Assembly: GCA_024867545.1 (NCBI GenBank)
Contig: JANFNE010000049.1
Span: 1 to 64,000, forward strand
From: Phytopythium helicoides
Taxonomy: Eukaryota > Oomycota > Peronosporomycetes > Pythiales > Pythiaceae
Length of the DNA: 64,000 bases
Direction of reading: 5' to 3'
The notes under the pieces are model-generated. The model did no database searches and was not told the origin of the DNA. It saw only the letters and a program-made list of their open reading frames with translations. Numbering within the stretch: the first letter of the stretch is position 1; each line of letters starts with the position of its first letter. Both the position numbers and the translations under genes were made by a program. Below are positions 1 to 10,290 of the stretch, piece by piece.

Positions 1-275
1 CTAAACCCTAAACCCTAAACCCTAAACCCTAAACCCTAAACCCTAAACCCTAAACCCTAAACCCTAAACCCTAAACCCTAAACCCTAAACCCTAAACCCT
101 AAACCCTAAACCCTAAACCCTAAACCCTAAACCCTAAACCCTAAACCCTAAACCCTAAACCCTAAACCCTAAACCCTAAACCCTAAACCCTAAACCCTAA
201 ACCCTAAACCCTAAACCCTAAACCCTAAACCCTAAACCCTAAACCCTAAACCCTAAACCCTAAACCCTAAACCCT
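1..275. repeat. Telomere, CCCTAAA array
   Basis: About 39 uninterrupted copies of the 7-mer CCCTAAA run from the first base. On the plus strand at a left end this is the C-rich strand, so the window begins at a physical chromosome end. The 7-mer (TTTAGGG on the G-strand) is known from oomycetes and plants. No variant repeats are visible in the array; it stops abruptly at the start of the subtelomeric unit. Confidence 0.97.
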
Positions 276-518
276 ATTGAGAATAACTTGCCTGTGTACT
301 ATTCACATCCATCTACTTGCTGCGGTGTCAATACTTGTGTTTTTACTATCCACACAATGTACCAATAATCTAGCATCACTCCTGTGACATCGTTGTTCTG
401 TACTGTATGGCTTTGCGGTAATACCGTGGGTGAGGTTTCGCTTTTGTATCGGATGTTATACCCGTGGGCAATTATACTTGAAATTTGTATTGAAATCTAT
501 ACGACACTGCGCGACAGC

Positions 519-640
519 ATGACATTTGGCAATTATACTTGAAATTTGTATTAAAATCTATATGACATTGGGTCCGAGGAGGGTTGCCCAATGTCATTAG
601 GGTTTGGATACAAATTTCAAGTATAATTGCCCAATGTCAT
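519..640. repeat. Subtelomeric hairpin, copy 1
   Basis: Two roughly 55-nt arms separated by a short loop (tccgaggaggg). Each arm begins and ends with a version of tgacattgggc. Pairing is imperfect at a few positions. The arm sequence differs almost completely from copies 2-5, but the layout (repeated edge motif, spacer containing aaatttgtat, G-rich loop, mirrored arm, then telomere repeats) is the same. Confidence 0.8.
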
Positions 641-654
641 ATACTGTTTAGGGA

Positions 655-679
655 CCCTAAACCCTAAACCCTAAACCCC
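655..679. repeat. Interstitial telomere repeats, unit 1
   Basis: Three to four CCCTAAA copies follow hairpin copy 1 within about 15 nt. Shorter traces also occur at about 886-902. They mark the boundary between subtelomeric units. Confidence 0.85.
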
Positions 680-890
680 ACTAAATCGACCACGCTGAGT
701 ACGTTGGAAAAAGAAAAATCGAAATCGGCTGGTTGGGTTCTGATATATTACTTTTCGCAGTTTTTGATAAAGTTCCAGAGTTATTTCCGGAAATTCGACT
801 TGTCGTCCGAGTCCGTACAGGTTTCGTATGTATCCTCCCAAATTTTCAGAAAGATTGGCTGGCTAGATCTCCAGGGACACAGTGTCTAAA
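677..890. repeat. Dispersed 215-bp repeat, copy A
   Basis: The stretch from cactaaatcg to just before the taaaccctaa trace is about 90 percent identical by eye to 8198-8409. Both copies are flanked by telomere-like CCCTAAA traces. Similar start-less open frames in both copies reflect shared sequence; there is no evidence of coding. Confidence 0.85.
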
Positions 891-2454
891 CCCTAAACCC
901 TAGACGGATTTCTTACCAATTTCTTACCGATATATTTCCAAACCCTAATTATACTACACACCGGGTTTTCTCCTCTGACTACAAAACTTAGTGCGCTTAC
1001 TCACATGTGCTATATCTCCTCATCACAACGTCACATTGAATCAATCATAGATGGCTTGTACTGCATACTGACAACATCGTTATCGACGTACCAACCATGC
1101 CACACCCTTACAATGTTGAGCGTTTCCACATTCTCTTCTCATATACACCATCGTTATCACTCGGTCAATACCATCTGCCTACAACTATCCATCTCTGCGT
1201 TCTCTTGTTGCCTCACGTCGTCTGCACAAATCATCACAACATCCACCATCAAACGCTCAAAGCCATACACTTTTCTTTCATCGTACTCTCCTCCATTTTA
1301 CTGGTCAACGCGTATCACCGAGCGAGCACACGTACAAAGTAATTGCTTTCCATCATGATTCGAGATAACGACTCGCCTCTTCTCACACTCATCGTCACGA
1401 ACATGTGCCAATTCAGCTTACACTCCAGCACCGACATGGTGTCGGTTCATTTCTACTTGCTTGAAAACAAGATTCGCTCTGCATGATTAAGTACAGTTCC
1501 AATAGCTCTCGATGCACACAGTTCATTGCACTGTCCAAAGCATCAACCACAACGCACATTTGCTTCAAAGTTACTTGGTATATATTTTGGAAAGAGAATA
1601 GCTGCGTCGGTGAAGTGGAGTTCGTCGCTATCAATCGGTGTGCTACTTCATCATCTTCTTTGCACAGTTCACTGTGAAATGAATCATGTGCTTCGGTTTC
1701 GTTTACTTCATCTTCATTACATGTTTCACATCAGCTCCCTTGCCGATCAACTGGGTGAGCTCTAGCTATCAATGCTGTCTCAACTCACACACTAGTCGTC
1801 ACGTATCAGTCCATTGAACCATCAAGTATCGATCGTGAAGTAGCCGTCACAGCTTGTCATCCATCACATGTCAGTCAATTATCCATTGGTAACATCTCAT
1901 GGCGTTTGATTTCTTTGCGGACCAATCGAAAATGTAGGATTACACTCGCTCACGGTATGTTCCACATATGCACCTTGGTGACATCAGGTTCACCAACACG
2001 TATTGTTTCTCGTATCCATTCACAGTCGCCCACTGGTATATCAAGTCTCTTTTGTTTCCTTGATTCTCGATTGTCAATCATTTGAATATTGGTATGTGTT
2101 CTGTATGTGTGTTTGAATTGGTACATGTTGTCAGTCCCTCAGCTTACATGAATGATGTTGACGGTCACACACTTCTTGATAACAAGAATGGCAATGGTTG
2201 CTTGATTGAGAATAACTTGCCTGTGTAGTGTTCACTTCCATCAAGTTGCTACGGTGGCAGTACATGTGGTTTTACTATCCACACAATGTACAACACAATT
2301 GCCAATAATATGGCAACATTCCAGTGACATCGCTGTTCCATACTGTATGGCATTGTGGTAGTACCGTGGGTGAGGTTTAGTTTTTGTATCGGAGTTTCCA
2401 TCAAGGGCCCACATATAGGGAATTTCCATAGTTAAGGGGGAGGACATTGCGCTC

Positions 2455-2584
2455 GGGGAGGACAATGGCCCATTTCATACAAAAGTCAAGACAAAAAGGG
2501 GAGGACAATGGCTCCGGGGAGGGATGGCCATTGTCCTCCCCATTTTATCTTGAAATTTGTATGAAATGGGCCATTGTCCTCCCC
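2455..2584. repeat. Subtelomeric hairpin, copy 2
   Basis: Arms of about 58 nt flank the loop tccggggaggga. The edge motif is ggggaggacaatggc, present at both ends of each arm. About four mismatches lie in the middle of the stem. Telomere repeats follow at 2598-2612. Confidence 0.85.
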
Positions 2585-2597
2585 TGTTTAAGTTCCG

Positions 2598-2612
2598 TAA
2601 ACCCTAAACCCT
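2598..2612. repeat. Interstitial telomere repeats, unit 2
   Basis: Two CCCTAAA-type copies directly after hairpin copy 2, at the junction with the next unit. Confidence 0.8.
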
Positions 2613-4156
2613 GTGGTAATTTACATATTCTTTCCGATTTATTACCGATATATTTCCGAACCCTAATCAATCTCCGCACCGGGTTTTCAAATACTGCTAC
2701 ACAGCTTTGCGCGCGCATTCACATCGATATCGCGTGTGTTTTTCACTTCGAATAAATGTATCTATCCAAATGCTTCTAACTAACTGCCATCTTCATTCAA
2801 TACGTACCAACCATCCTCACACCAACATGTTGTTCATACCTCTCATTTCATTGCCTTATACTCGCCGTGTCTGCTACGCTTTTTTTACATTCGCATACCA
2901 TTCTCCATCACTACGTTTCTTTGTTTCTCTTCTCGTATGCACAACACCATCACATGCGCCATCAAATACTCATTACTCTACAATTTTCTTCAATTATAAT
3001 CTACTCCGCGTCAGCCGTCACATCTTACTGTCCAACCACAATGTGCTCAACATCCTTGCTTTACATCATCTTATCTGATAACGGCACGGGTCACCAACTA
3101 CTCATGCTAGTGCATACGTCACAGCTCTGCTAACACATCAGCGCCGATATGGTATTCGTTCGTCCACTTGGTTGAAACATGATACTCTCTTCATCATAAT
3201 ACCCACTTTCAAACATTGTGGCTACACTTCACGCACCCGGAATCATGATGCACAACGCAAGCAGGTTGCTTTCAAAATATCTGGCATTGATTGTTGAAAG
3301 AGAATAAACCCGTATGTGAAGTCGGCGATGTCGCCAACAATCGTTATGTTCGGTCAACATGTTCTGTTCACAGTTCGTTGTGTAGTGAATCACGCACTGT
3401 TGTTTGGTCCACTGCATTACATGCATCGCATAAATGCACTTGATGATCAACTAATTGAACTGTAGTCGTCAATGTCGCCTCGTCTTAGAACACTAGTCGT
3501 CACATCACAGTGCATATGATCATCAAGTATTGCTCAAGAAGCTATCACATGTTGCCATCTGCCACATGTCAGTCAATTATATTTTGGAATCATCTCATGG
3601 CGTTAGATTTCATTGTGGACCAATCGAAAATGTAGGATTACACTCGCTCATGATATGTTCCACATGTGTACCTTGGTGACATCATGTTCACGAACACGTA
3701 TTGTTTCTCGTATACATTCACAGTCGCCCGCTGCTATACCAAGTCTGTTTGTTTCCTTGGTAGTTGATTGTCCATCTTTTGAATTTGCTTCATGTTCTCT
3801 GTGTGAGTTTGATTTGGTTCATGTTGTCATTCCATCCGCTTGCACAAAGCACATTGGTGGTCACGCAATATATCTTGACACGAACGACATTGGCTTGTAG
3901 ATTGAGAACAACTTGCCTGTGTAGCATTCACTTCCATCAACTTGCTACGGTAGCAGTACATGTCGTTTTACTACCCGCACAATGTACACCACAACTGCCA
4001 ATAATCTGGCAACATTCCAGTGACATCGTTGTTACGTACAGTATGGGTTTGTGGTAGTACCGTGGGTGAGGTTTAGTTTTTGTATCGGAGTTTCCATCAA
4101 GGGCTGACATATAGGGAATTTCCATAGTTAAGGGTCCGGACATCTGCGCTCGGGAC

Positions 4157-4276
4157 GGACAATGGCTAGCCCGATACAAATTTCAAGATAAAAGTGGCAG
4201 GACAATGGCTCCGGGGAGGGATGGCCATTGTCCTGCCACTTTTATCTTGAAATTTGTATCGGGCTAGCCATTGTCC
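4157..4276. repeat. Subtelomeric hairpin, copy 3 (perfect 53-bp stem)
   Basis: Arms 4157-4209 and 4224-4276 are perfect reverse complements around a 14-nt loop containing tccggggaggga. The edge motif ggacaatggc occurs at both ends of each arm, and the outer flank carries gtccggacat on both sides. Interstitial telomere repeats follow from 4292. Confidence 0.92.
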
Positions 4277-4291
4277 GGACATGTATAAGTT

Positions 4292-4338
4292 CCCTAAACC
4301 CTAAACCCTACTGAACCCTACTAAACCCTACTAAACCC
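4292..4338. repeat. Interstitial telomere repeats, unit 3
   Basis: CCCTAAA copies that degenerate into CCCTACTAAA and CCCTACTGAA variants, at the boundary with the next subtelomeric unit. Confidence 0.85.
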
Positions 4339-5892
4339 TGTCCGTAACTTTCATTTTCTTTCCGATTTATTACCGATAAATTTCCAAACCCTAATCATAC
4401 ACCACACCGGGTTTTCAAATACACCTACACAGCTTTGCGTGCGCATTCGCATCGCATGTGTCATCTCATCACTTCGAATAAATACATGTCGTGAACTACT
4501 TCAAACTCCCATCTTCATTCGATATGTACCAATCATCCTCACACCAATATGTTGTTCATGCCTATCAGTATGTTGTTTCGTACTCGCACAGACTTCGACG
4601 CTCTTCACATATCCGCGTACTATTCTCAATCACTACGTTTCATTCTTCCTCTCATCCTCTGCACAACACCATCACATGCGTTATCAAACACTCACTGCTC
4701 TACAATCTTCTTCATTTACACTCTACTTCACTTCAGACATCAACACTTACTGTCTAACCACAATGTGCTCAACATCATTGCTTTCCATCATCATCTCTGA
4801 TAGAGACTCGCGACAGCACATACTCATGCTAGTGCACACATCGCAGTTCAGCTCACACACCAGCGCCGATATGGTGTTCATTCAATTCTACTTGGTTGAA
4901 AACAAAATTCGCTGTGCATCATCAAGTCGAATTCCAATAGATCTGGCTACATAAAGTTCATTTAACTATACAAAGCATCAAGCACAGCACAGATTTGCTT
5001 CAAAATTATTATATATTGATTGTGGAAAGAGCATAGCTGCGTCTGTCAAGGCAAGTACGTCGCTATCAATCGGTGTGCTACATCATCATGTTCTTTGCAC
5101 ACTTCACTGGATAGTGAATCATGTGCTTCAGTTTGGTTGACTTCGTCTTCATTACATGCTTCACATCAGCTCCCTTGCCGATCAACTAGGTGAGCTGTAG
5201 TAATCAATGGTGTCTCAACTCACACACTAGATGACACGTCTCAGTCCATTTAACAATCAAGTATTGATCGTGAAGTAGCCGTCACAGCTTGTTATCCATC
5301 ACATGTCAGTCAATTATCCATTGGTAACATCTCACGGCGTTTGATTTCATTGTGGTCCAATCGAAATGTAGGATTACACTCACTTATATCATGTTTCACA
5401 AATATACTCTGGTGACATCAGGTTCACAAGTACGTATTGTTTCTTTTATCCATTCATACTTACCCATTGCTCTGTCAAGTCTGTTTGTTTTCTTGATACT
5501 CGATTGTCAATCATTTGAATATTGGTATGTGTTCTGTATGTGTGTATGAATTGGTACATGTTGTCAGTCCCTCAGCATACACAATGTACATTGATGGACA
5601 CACACTTCTTGATAACAATATTAAAATGGTTTGTTGATTGAGAATAACTTGCCTGTGTACCATTCACATCCATCTGCTTGCTGCGGTGTCAATACTTGTG
5701 GTTTTACTATCAACACAATGTACATCACAACTGCCAATAATCTGGCAACATTTCAGTGGCATCGTTGTTATGTACAGTATGGCTTTGTGGCAGTACCGTG
5801 GGTGAGGTTTAGTTTTTGTATCGGAGTTTCCATCAAGGGCCCACATATAGGGAATTTCCATAGTTAAGGGTCCGGACATCTGCGCTCGGGAC

Positions 5893-6012
5893 GGACAATG
5901 GCTAGCCCGATACAAATTCCAAGATAAAAGTGGCAGGACAATGGCTCCGGGGAGGGATGGCCATTGTCCTGCCACTTTTATCTTGAAATTTGTATCGGGC
6001 TAGCCATTGTCC
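5893..6012. repeat. Subtelomeric hairpin, copy 4
   Basis: Nearly identical to copy 3, with one stem mismatch (aattcc in the left arm against aatttc). The same loop and edge motif are present. Telomere repeats follow from 6028. Confidence 0.9.
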
Positions 6013-6027
6013 GGACGTGTATAAGTT

Positions 6028-6077
6028 CCCTAAACCCTAAACCCTAAACCCTAAACCCTACTAACCCAACTAAACCC
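6028..6077. repeat. Interstitial telomere repeats, unit 4
   Basis: Four CCCTAAA copies, then CCCTACTAACCC-like variants, at the unit boundary. Confidence 0.85.
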
Positions 6078-6214
6078 TGTCTGTAAAATACGGGTTTATT
6101 ACGGCCCGAATCAAGTAAATTACGGTATCGAATGCAAACAAAACCCGGTAATTTACCCAATATTACGGCACCACGGAACCCCGAATGAACGTTCATTCCG
6201 CATAGTATATATAT
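6078..6214. repeat. Dispersed repeat ending in TATATATA, copy A
   Basis: A stretch with several aaattacgg/taatttac motifs and gaatgaacgttcattccg, an imperfect palindrome, ending in catagtatatatatag. It is matched by 8441-8582. In unit 5 it leads into the normal repeat body; at 8582 the second copy joins retroelement sequence instead. Confidence 0.8.
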
Positions 6215-7688
6215 AGAACTTCGGGCGCGTACTCACATGTGCTATATTTCCTCATCACACCGTCACATTGAATCAATCATACATGGATTGTACTGCACAC
6301 TGACAACATCGTTATCGACATACCAACCATGCCACACCCTTAAAATGTTGAGCGTTTTCACAATCTCTACTCATATACACCATCGCTATCACTCGGTCAA
6401 TACCATCTGCCTACAACTATCCATCTCTGCTTTCTCTTGTTGTCTCACGTCGTCTGCACAAATCATCACAACATCCACCATCAAACGCTCAAACCCATAC
6501 CATTTTTTTCATCATACTCTCCTCCATTTTACTTGTCAACACGTATCACCGAGCGAGCACACGTACAAAGTGATTGCTTTCCATCATGATCCGAGATAAG
6601 GACTCGCCTCTTCTCACACTCATCGTCGCGAACACGTGCCAATTCAGCTTACACTCCAGCACCGACATGGTGTTGGTTCATTTCCACTTGGTTCAAAGCA
6701 TTAGATTCGCACTGCATGATTAAGTACAGTTCCAATCGCTTTGGCTACACACAGTTCATTGCACTGTCCAAAGCATCAACCACAGCGCACATTTGCTTCA
6801 AAGTTACTTGGTATATATTTTGGAAAGAGAATAGCTGCGTCAGTGAAGTGGAGTACGTCGCTATCAATCGGTATGCTAGTTCATCATGTTTTTTGCACAC
6901 TTCACTGTATAGTGAATCATGTGCTTCAGTAGTTTTGTTTACTTCATGTTCATTACATCCTTCACATCAGCCCCCTTGCTGATCAACAAGGTGAGCTCTA
7001 GCTATCAATGGTGTCTCAATTCAGACACTAGTCGTCACGTCTCAGTCCATTTAACCAACAAGTATTGGTCGTGAAGTATCCGTGACAGCTTGTTATCCAT
7101 TATATGTCAGTCAATTCTCCATTGGTAACATCTCATGGCGTTCGATTTCATTGCGAACCAATCCAAAATGTAGGATTACACTCGCCCATGGTATGTTCCA
7201 CATCTGTACCATGGTGACATCAGAACATGTGTTGTTTCTCGTATCCATTCACAGTCGCCCACTGCTACAACAAGTCTGTTTTGTTTCCTTGATACTTACT
7301 TGTCCATCAGTTGAGCTTGCTTCATGTTCTGTATGTGTGTTTGAATTGGTACATGTCGTCAGTCCCTCAGCTTACATGAATGATATTGACAGTCACACAC
7401 TTCTTGATAACAAGAATAGCAATGGTTGCTTAATTGAGAATAACTTGCCTGTGTAGCATTTACATCCGTCTACTTGCTACGGTGGTAGTACATGTGGTTT
7501 TACTACCCACACATTGTACAACACAACTGCCAATAATCTGGCAACATTCCAGTGACATCGTTGTTACGTACAGTATGGCTTTGCCGTAGTACCGTGGGTG
7601 AGGTTTAGTTTTTGTATCGGAGTTTCCATCAAGGGCTGACATATAGGGAATTTCCATAGTTAAGGGTCCGGACATCTGCGCTCGGGAC

Positions 7689-7808
7689 GGACAATGGCTA
7701 GCCCGATACAAATTCCAAGATAAAAGTGGCAGGACAATGGCTCCGGGGAGGGATGGCCATTGTCCTGCCACTTTTATCTTGAAATTTGTATCGGGCTAGC
7801 CATTGTCC
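7689..7808. repeat. Subtelomeric hairpin, copy 5
   Basis: Same sequence family as copies 3 and 4, with one mismatch in the stem. Telomere repeats follow at 7824-7842. Confidence 0.9.
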
Positions 7809-7823
7809 GGACGTGTATAAGTT

Positions 7824-7842
7824 CCCTAAACCCTAAACCCTA
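7824..7842. repeat. Interstitial telomere repeats, unit 5
   Basis: Short CCCTAAA run after hairpin copy 5. The sequence beyond it (7843-8196) is unique AT-rich DNA with repeated tatac/gtata steps and no convincing gene. Confidence 0.8.
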
Positions 7843-8197
7843 GACAGCACTCACAACATTGTCTCGTATCCACCATGACTCTAGAGATGCTGACTGTAAC
7901 GAGTTGTTCTATTAAAGGGTTGTACTATTACACGTGGCAGGCCCTGATGTCGCTATGTTGCCGTGGCAGTATGTTGCTTTGTCACAGTACACAGGTTGGA
8001 TACCGGACCGTATATGTATACATGTGGTGAGTATATTATACGGCAACAGTGTGTATATATCCCCTGTGTATATCGCTATACATGTAGACTGTATATTCCG
8101 GTTGATATTATACTCCATCCGTACAGTATACCATAGGTATACGTATCCTCCATATCTCCACTAATACTTTTCATATCGAACTTCTGAAACATGCTAC

Positions 8198-8582
8198 CCC
8201 CACTAAATCGGCTACGCGGAGTACGTTGGAAAAAGAAAAATTGAAATCCGCTGGTTGGATTCTGATTTACTATTTTTCACAGTTTTTGATAAAGTTCCAG
8301 AGTTATTTCCGGAAATTCGACTTGTCGTCCGAGTCCGTATGGGTTTTGTACATATCCTCCCAAATTTTCAGAAAGATTGGCTGGCTAGATCTCCAGGGGA
8401 TCAGTCTCTAAACCCTACTAAACCCTACTAAACCCTGTTCGTAAATTACGGGTTTGTTACGGTCCGAATCTAGTAAATTACGGTAGCGAATGCAAACAAA
8501 ACCCGGTAATTTACCTAATATTACGGCACCACGGAACCCCGAATGAACGTTCATTCCGCATAGTATATATATAGTATATATA
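8198..8582. repeat. Second copies of the two dispersed subtelomeric repeats
   Basis: 8198-8409 repeats 677-890, and 8441-8582 repeats 6078-6214. They are joined by CCCTACTAAA telomere-like variants. The similarity ends at a TATATATA tract at 8582, where retroelement sequence begins, so this is a rearrangement junction between subtelomere and internal chromosome DNA. Confidence 0.8.
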
Positions 8583-8977
8583 TAGGCGCAGATCGACAGC
8601 CGGATGCCACGCTGCAAGCAGTAAGTTTCGAACTTGAGGGGCTCACGGGGTTGACGTTGTTGATCAGCGCAGGCACGAAATGCGTCGACCACTTCGAGGT
8701 CGTCAACCAGGCTCGCGCACTCGCGAAAGAGCCAAACGCGCGGCTCCCAAGTTGCTAGGCCGCGCTTCTTCCGGTTGCGGGGCAGCGCCCACACGACGCG
8801 GTACTCGTACGCGCCGGGGCTGCCCCTGCGATCCACGACGGACCAGATCGTCCAGCGCTTGTTGGGGTTGGCGCGGGCGGTACCGGGCTGAGTCTTACGA
8901 GAAGCAGCAACAGCGAGCTGCTTGCGCGCGGACCGCCCTCCAGTCGACCGCGTCGCGTTGTGCCTGGTTCTAGCCAT
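8408..8977 (-). CDS. Histone H3 tail-like N terminus fused to chromodomain-like region (truncated retroelement ORF)
   Basis: The ATG at 8977 opens ARTRHNATRSTGGRSARKQL, which aligns without gaps to the start of histone H3 ([20 protein letters not shown]), and the match continues to a second RK pair at the H3 R26-K27 position. About 19 of the first 33 residues are identical. H3 K4, K9 and K14 are Arg here; K18 and K27 are kept. A chromodomain-like stretch follows, with EYRVVW, then TWEPR, then VDDLEVVDAF. An upstream in-frame ATG at 9229 would give 273 residues. The last 58 codons lie in subtelomeric repeat, so the native C terminus is lost at 8583. Expected activity would be chromatin binding or histone-tail mimicry; this is inferred. 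The ORF runs antisense to a polypurine tract and LTR start at 9251-9263. Confidence 0.65.
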   Translation of the reverse strand: MARTRHNATRSTGGRSARKQLAVAASRKTQPGTARANPNKRWTIWSVVDRRGSPGAYEYRVVWALPRNRKKRGLATWEPRVWLFRECASLVDDLEVVDAFRACADQQRQPREPLKFETYCLQRGIRLSICAYIYTIYILCGMNVHSGFRGAVILGKLPGFVCIRYRNLLDSDRNKPVIYEQGLVGFSRV

Positions 8978-9250
8978 GGCCACGTCGAGCAACACGGGAC
9001 TGAGAGTCCCCCGCGACGTCCAAGCGCACGGCGTAGACCCAGCGACAACGAGCAACGACTCAAGCGACCACGAGCGCGATCTTCGACAGCTTGAACCCAG
9101 GTGAGCTGCTCGGCGAGAGAAGATTGTGCTAATGACGTTGTGATCCGGCAGGACATGCTCACGCGCCAACGAGGTCGGACCAGGACGCGTTGAAGTTGCC
9201 CTTACCGGCCGAGGACGCGAGCGTACCATATTTGGCGGGTCATCAGCTCA

Positions 9251-9288
9251 GAAGGGGGGGAGTGTATTAGATATCCAGTTAGAGCCGG
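9251..9288 (+). mobile_element. Polypurine tract and LTR start of a truncated plus-oriented LTR element
   Basis: gaagggggggag is directly followed by TG at 9263 (tgtattagatatcc), the usual arrangement of a polypurine tract before a 3' LTR. The LTR is interrupted after 26 bp by the solo LTR at 9289 and may continue after 9594. If correct, the element's gag-pol would run on the plus strand upstream and has been lost, which makes the H3-like ORF antisense. The 3' end of this LTR was not located. Confidence 0.45.
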
Positions 9289-9589
9289 TGTAACGGTGTT
9301 ACACGGGTACGGCCCATGGCTACACTGGGTTGTGTACCCATTGCCCTCCGGCTAAGTACGAGCCGGAGGTTGAGTGTCTCTCATGAGCCTTGCATACTTT
9401 AGTCAAGTAGTTTTGCATTGTGTGTTGTAGGAACCACCCATTTCATGAACACTCTAATGCATACATTAATACAGTCACCAATTTGCCCTGAACGGCATAC
9501 GTGTATTTGGTTACTTTTAACCTATACTAAAGGCAAGTGAATTGCTTTGCACGCTTCCTCGTGCGCGAAGTGCTGTGTGCCCCGTCACA
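9289..9589 (+). mobile_element. Solo LTR, Ty3/gypsy family of the 9833 element
   Basis: Starts TGTAACGG and ends CCGTCACA. It matches, with substitutions and small indels, the sense strand of the LTRs at 9833-10147 and 17598-17912. The 5-bp sequence GCCGG occurs immediately before (9284-9288) and after (9590-9594), a target-site duplication. No internal region remains, so it is a solo LTR formed by LTR-LTR recombination, in the orientation opposite to the full element nearby. Confidence 0.85.
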
Positions 9590-9832
9590 GCCGGTGTGCA
9601 CATGGTATTAGTTATTAGAGTAAAATACAAAAAGGGAGACGTACAGCCATCCCTACGGATGGCTGGAACTCCCTGCTGGCGGGCCGGCCTCACTCTGGAT
9701 TCAGCCCGCCAGCCAACAAGCCTCTCCCCTACTCCATCCCACCGTTCTCGTCCTCCAGGACGAGGATGATCTGCATCAGGATCTCGGTCGGCTACTTTAT
9801 GCTCCAGTTTCCATACGTGTCGGGCTGGGTGC

Positions 9833-10147
9833 TGTGACGGAGTCACACAGCACTATGCTTCGAGGAAGCGTCACAGCTCGTAGGTACGAAGTACCGAGCT
9901 GGCTAGCCAAACGACCTGAGGGTCTGTGTGGTAGGTAGTAAAATAGAGACTGTGTATTTGTATGCATTACAGCCCATTCGAAATGGGTGGTTCCTACAAG
10001 GACTGTTCGCAAACTACTTGACTAAAGTATGCAAGGCTCATGAGAGCCACTCAACCTCACGGCCGTACTTAGCCGGAGGGCAATGGGTACACAACCCAGT
10101 GTACCCATGCTACCCCCATGGGTACATACCCGTGTAACCCCGTTACA
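9833..10147 (-). repeat. 3' LTR of the gypsy element
   Basis: On the plus strand it reads TGTGACGG to CCGTTACA. It matches 17598-17912 base for base by eye. GGTGC precedes it. Confidence 0.95.
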
Positions 10148-10158
10148 CTCTCCCCCAC
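10148..10158 (-). promoter_or_regulatory. Polypurine tract of the gypsy element
   Basis: The minus strand reads GTGGGGGAGAG immediately upstream of the 3' LTR, the primer position for plus-strand DNA synthesis in Ty3/gypsy elements. Confidence 0.85.
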
Positions 10159-10290
10159 TCAGATGTGAGTCACTCACTTTCCAAAAAGGCACGCCTGACC
10201 CAAATAGGTCCACGGCCGGGAACAGTCGTTCCAAACTGGTCATTCGCGAAAAAGCGGCGGAGGAGGAACGGTCGTTCCGAGGCACTGTCC

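Larger units (their letters stand above)
276..8582. repeat. Subtelomeric tandem repeat array (about 1.7-1.9 kb units)
   Basis: The landmark attgagaataacttgcctg recurs near 277, 2206, 3901 (one mismatch), 5637 and 7434, giving periods of about 1929, 1695, 1736 and 1797 bp. Each unit has an AT-rich non-coding body, then a conserved segment ending in tttccatcaaggg, then a fold-back of 120-130 nt, then interstitial telomere repeats. The first copy next to the telomere is partial and the last (7843-8582) is rearranged. Short ORFs inside (for example 1005-1358 and 6237-6599) are repeated versions of the same non-coding body and are not called as genes. Confidence 0.9.

Noticed and set aside
2241..7771. 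Recurrent minus-strand frame MSGPLTMEIPYM...DTKTKPHPRYY across units
   Set aside because: It spans the conserved pre-hairpin segment and one hairpin arm; conservation follows the DNA repeat and includes the arm variation, not a protein pattern.
704..8411. Many short ORFs in the subtelomere (for example 1005-1358, 4439-4954, 6237-6599, 7082-7456)
   Set aside because: They recur only because the non-coding repeat body recurs, have no family motifs, differ in frame and stops between units, and several lack ATG starts.
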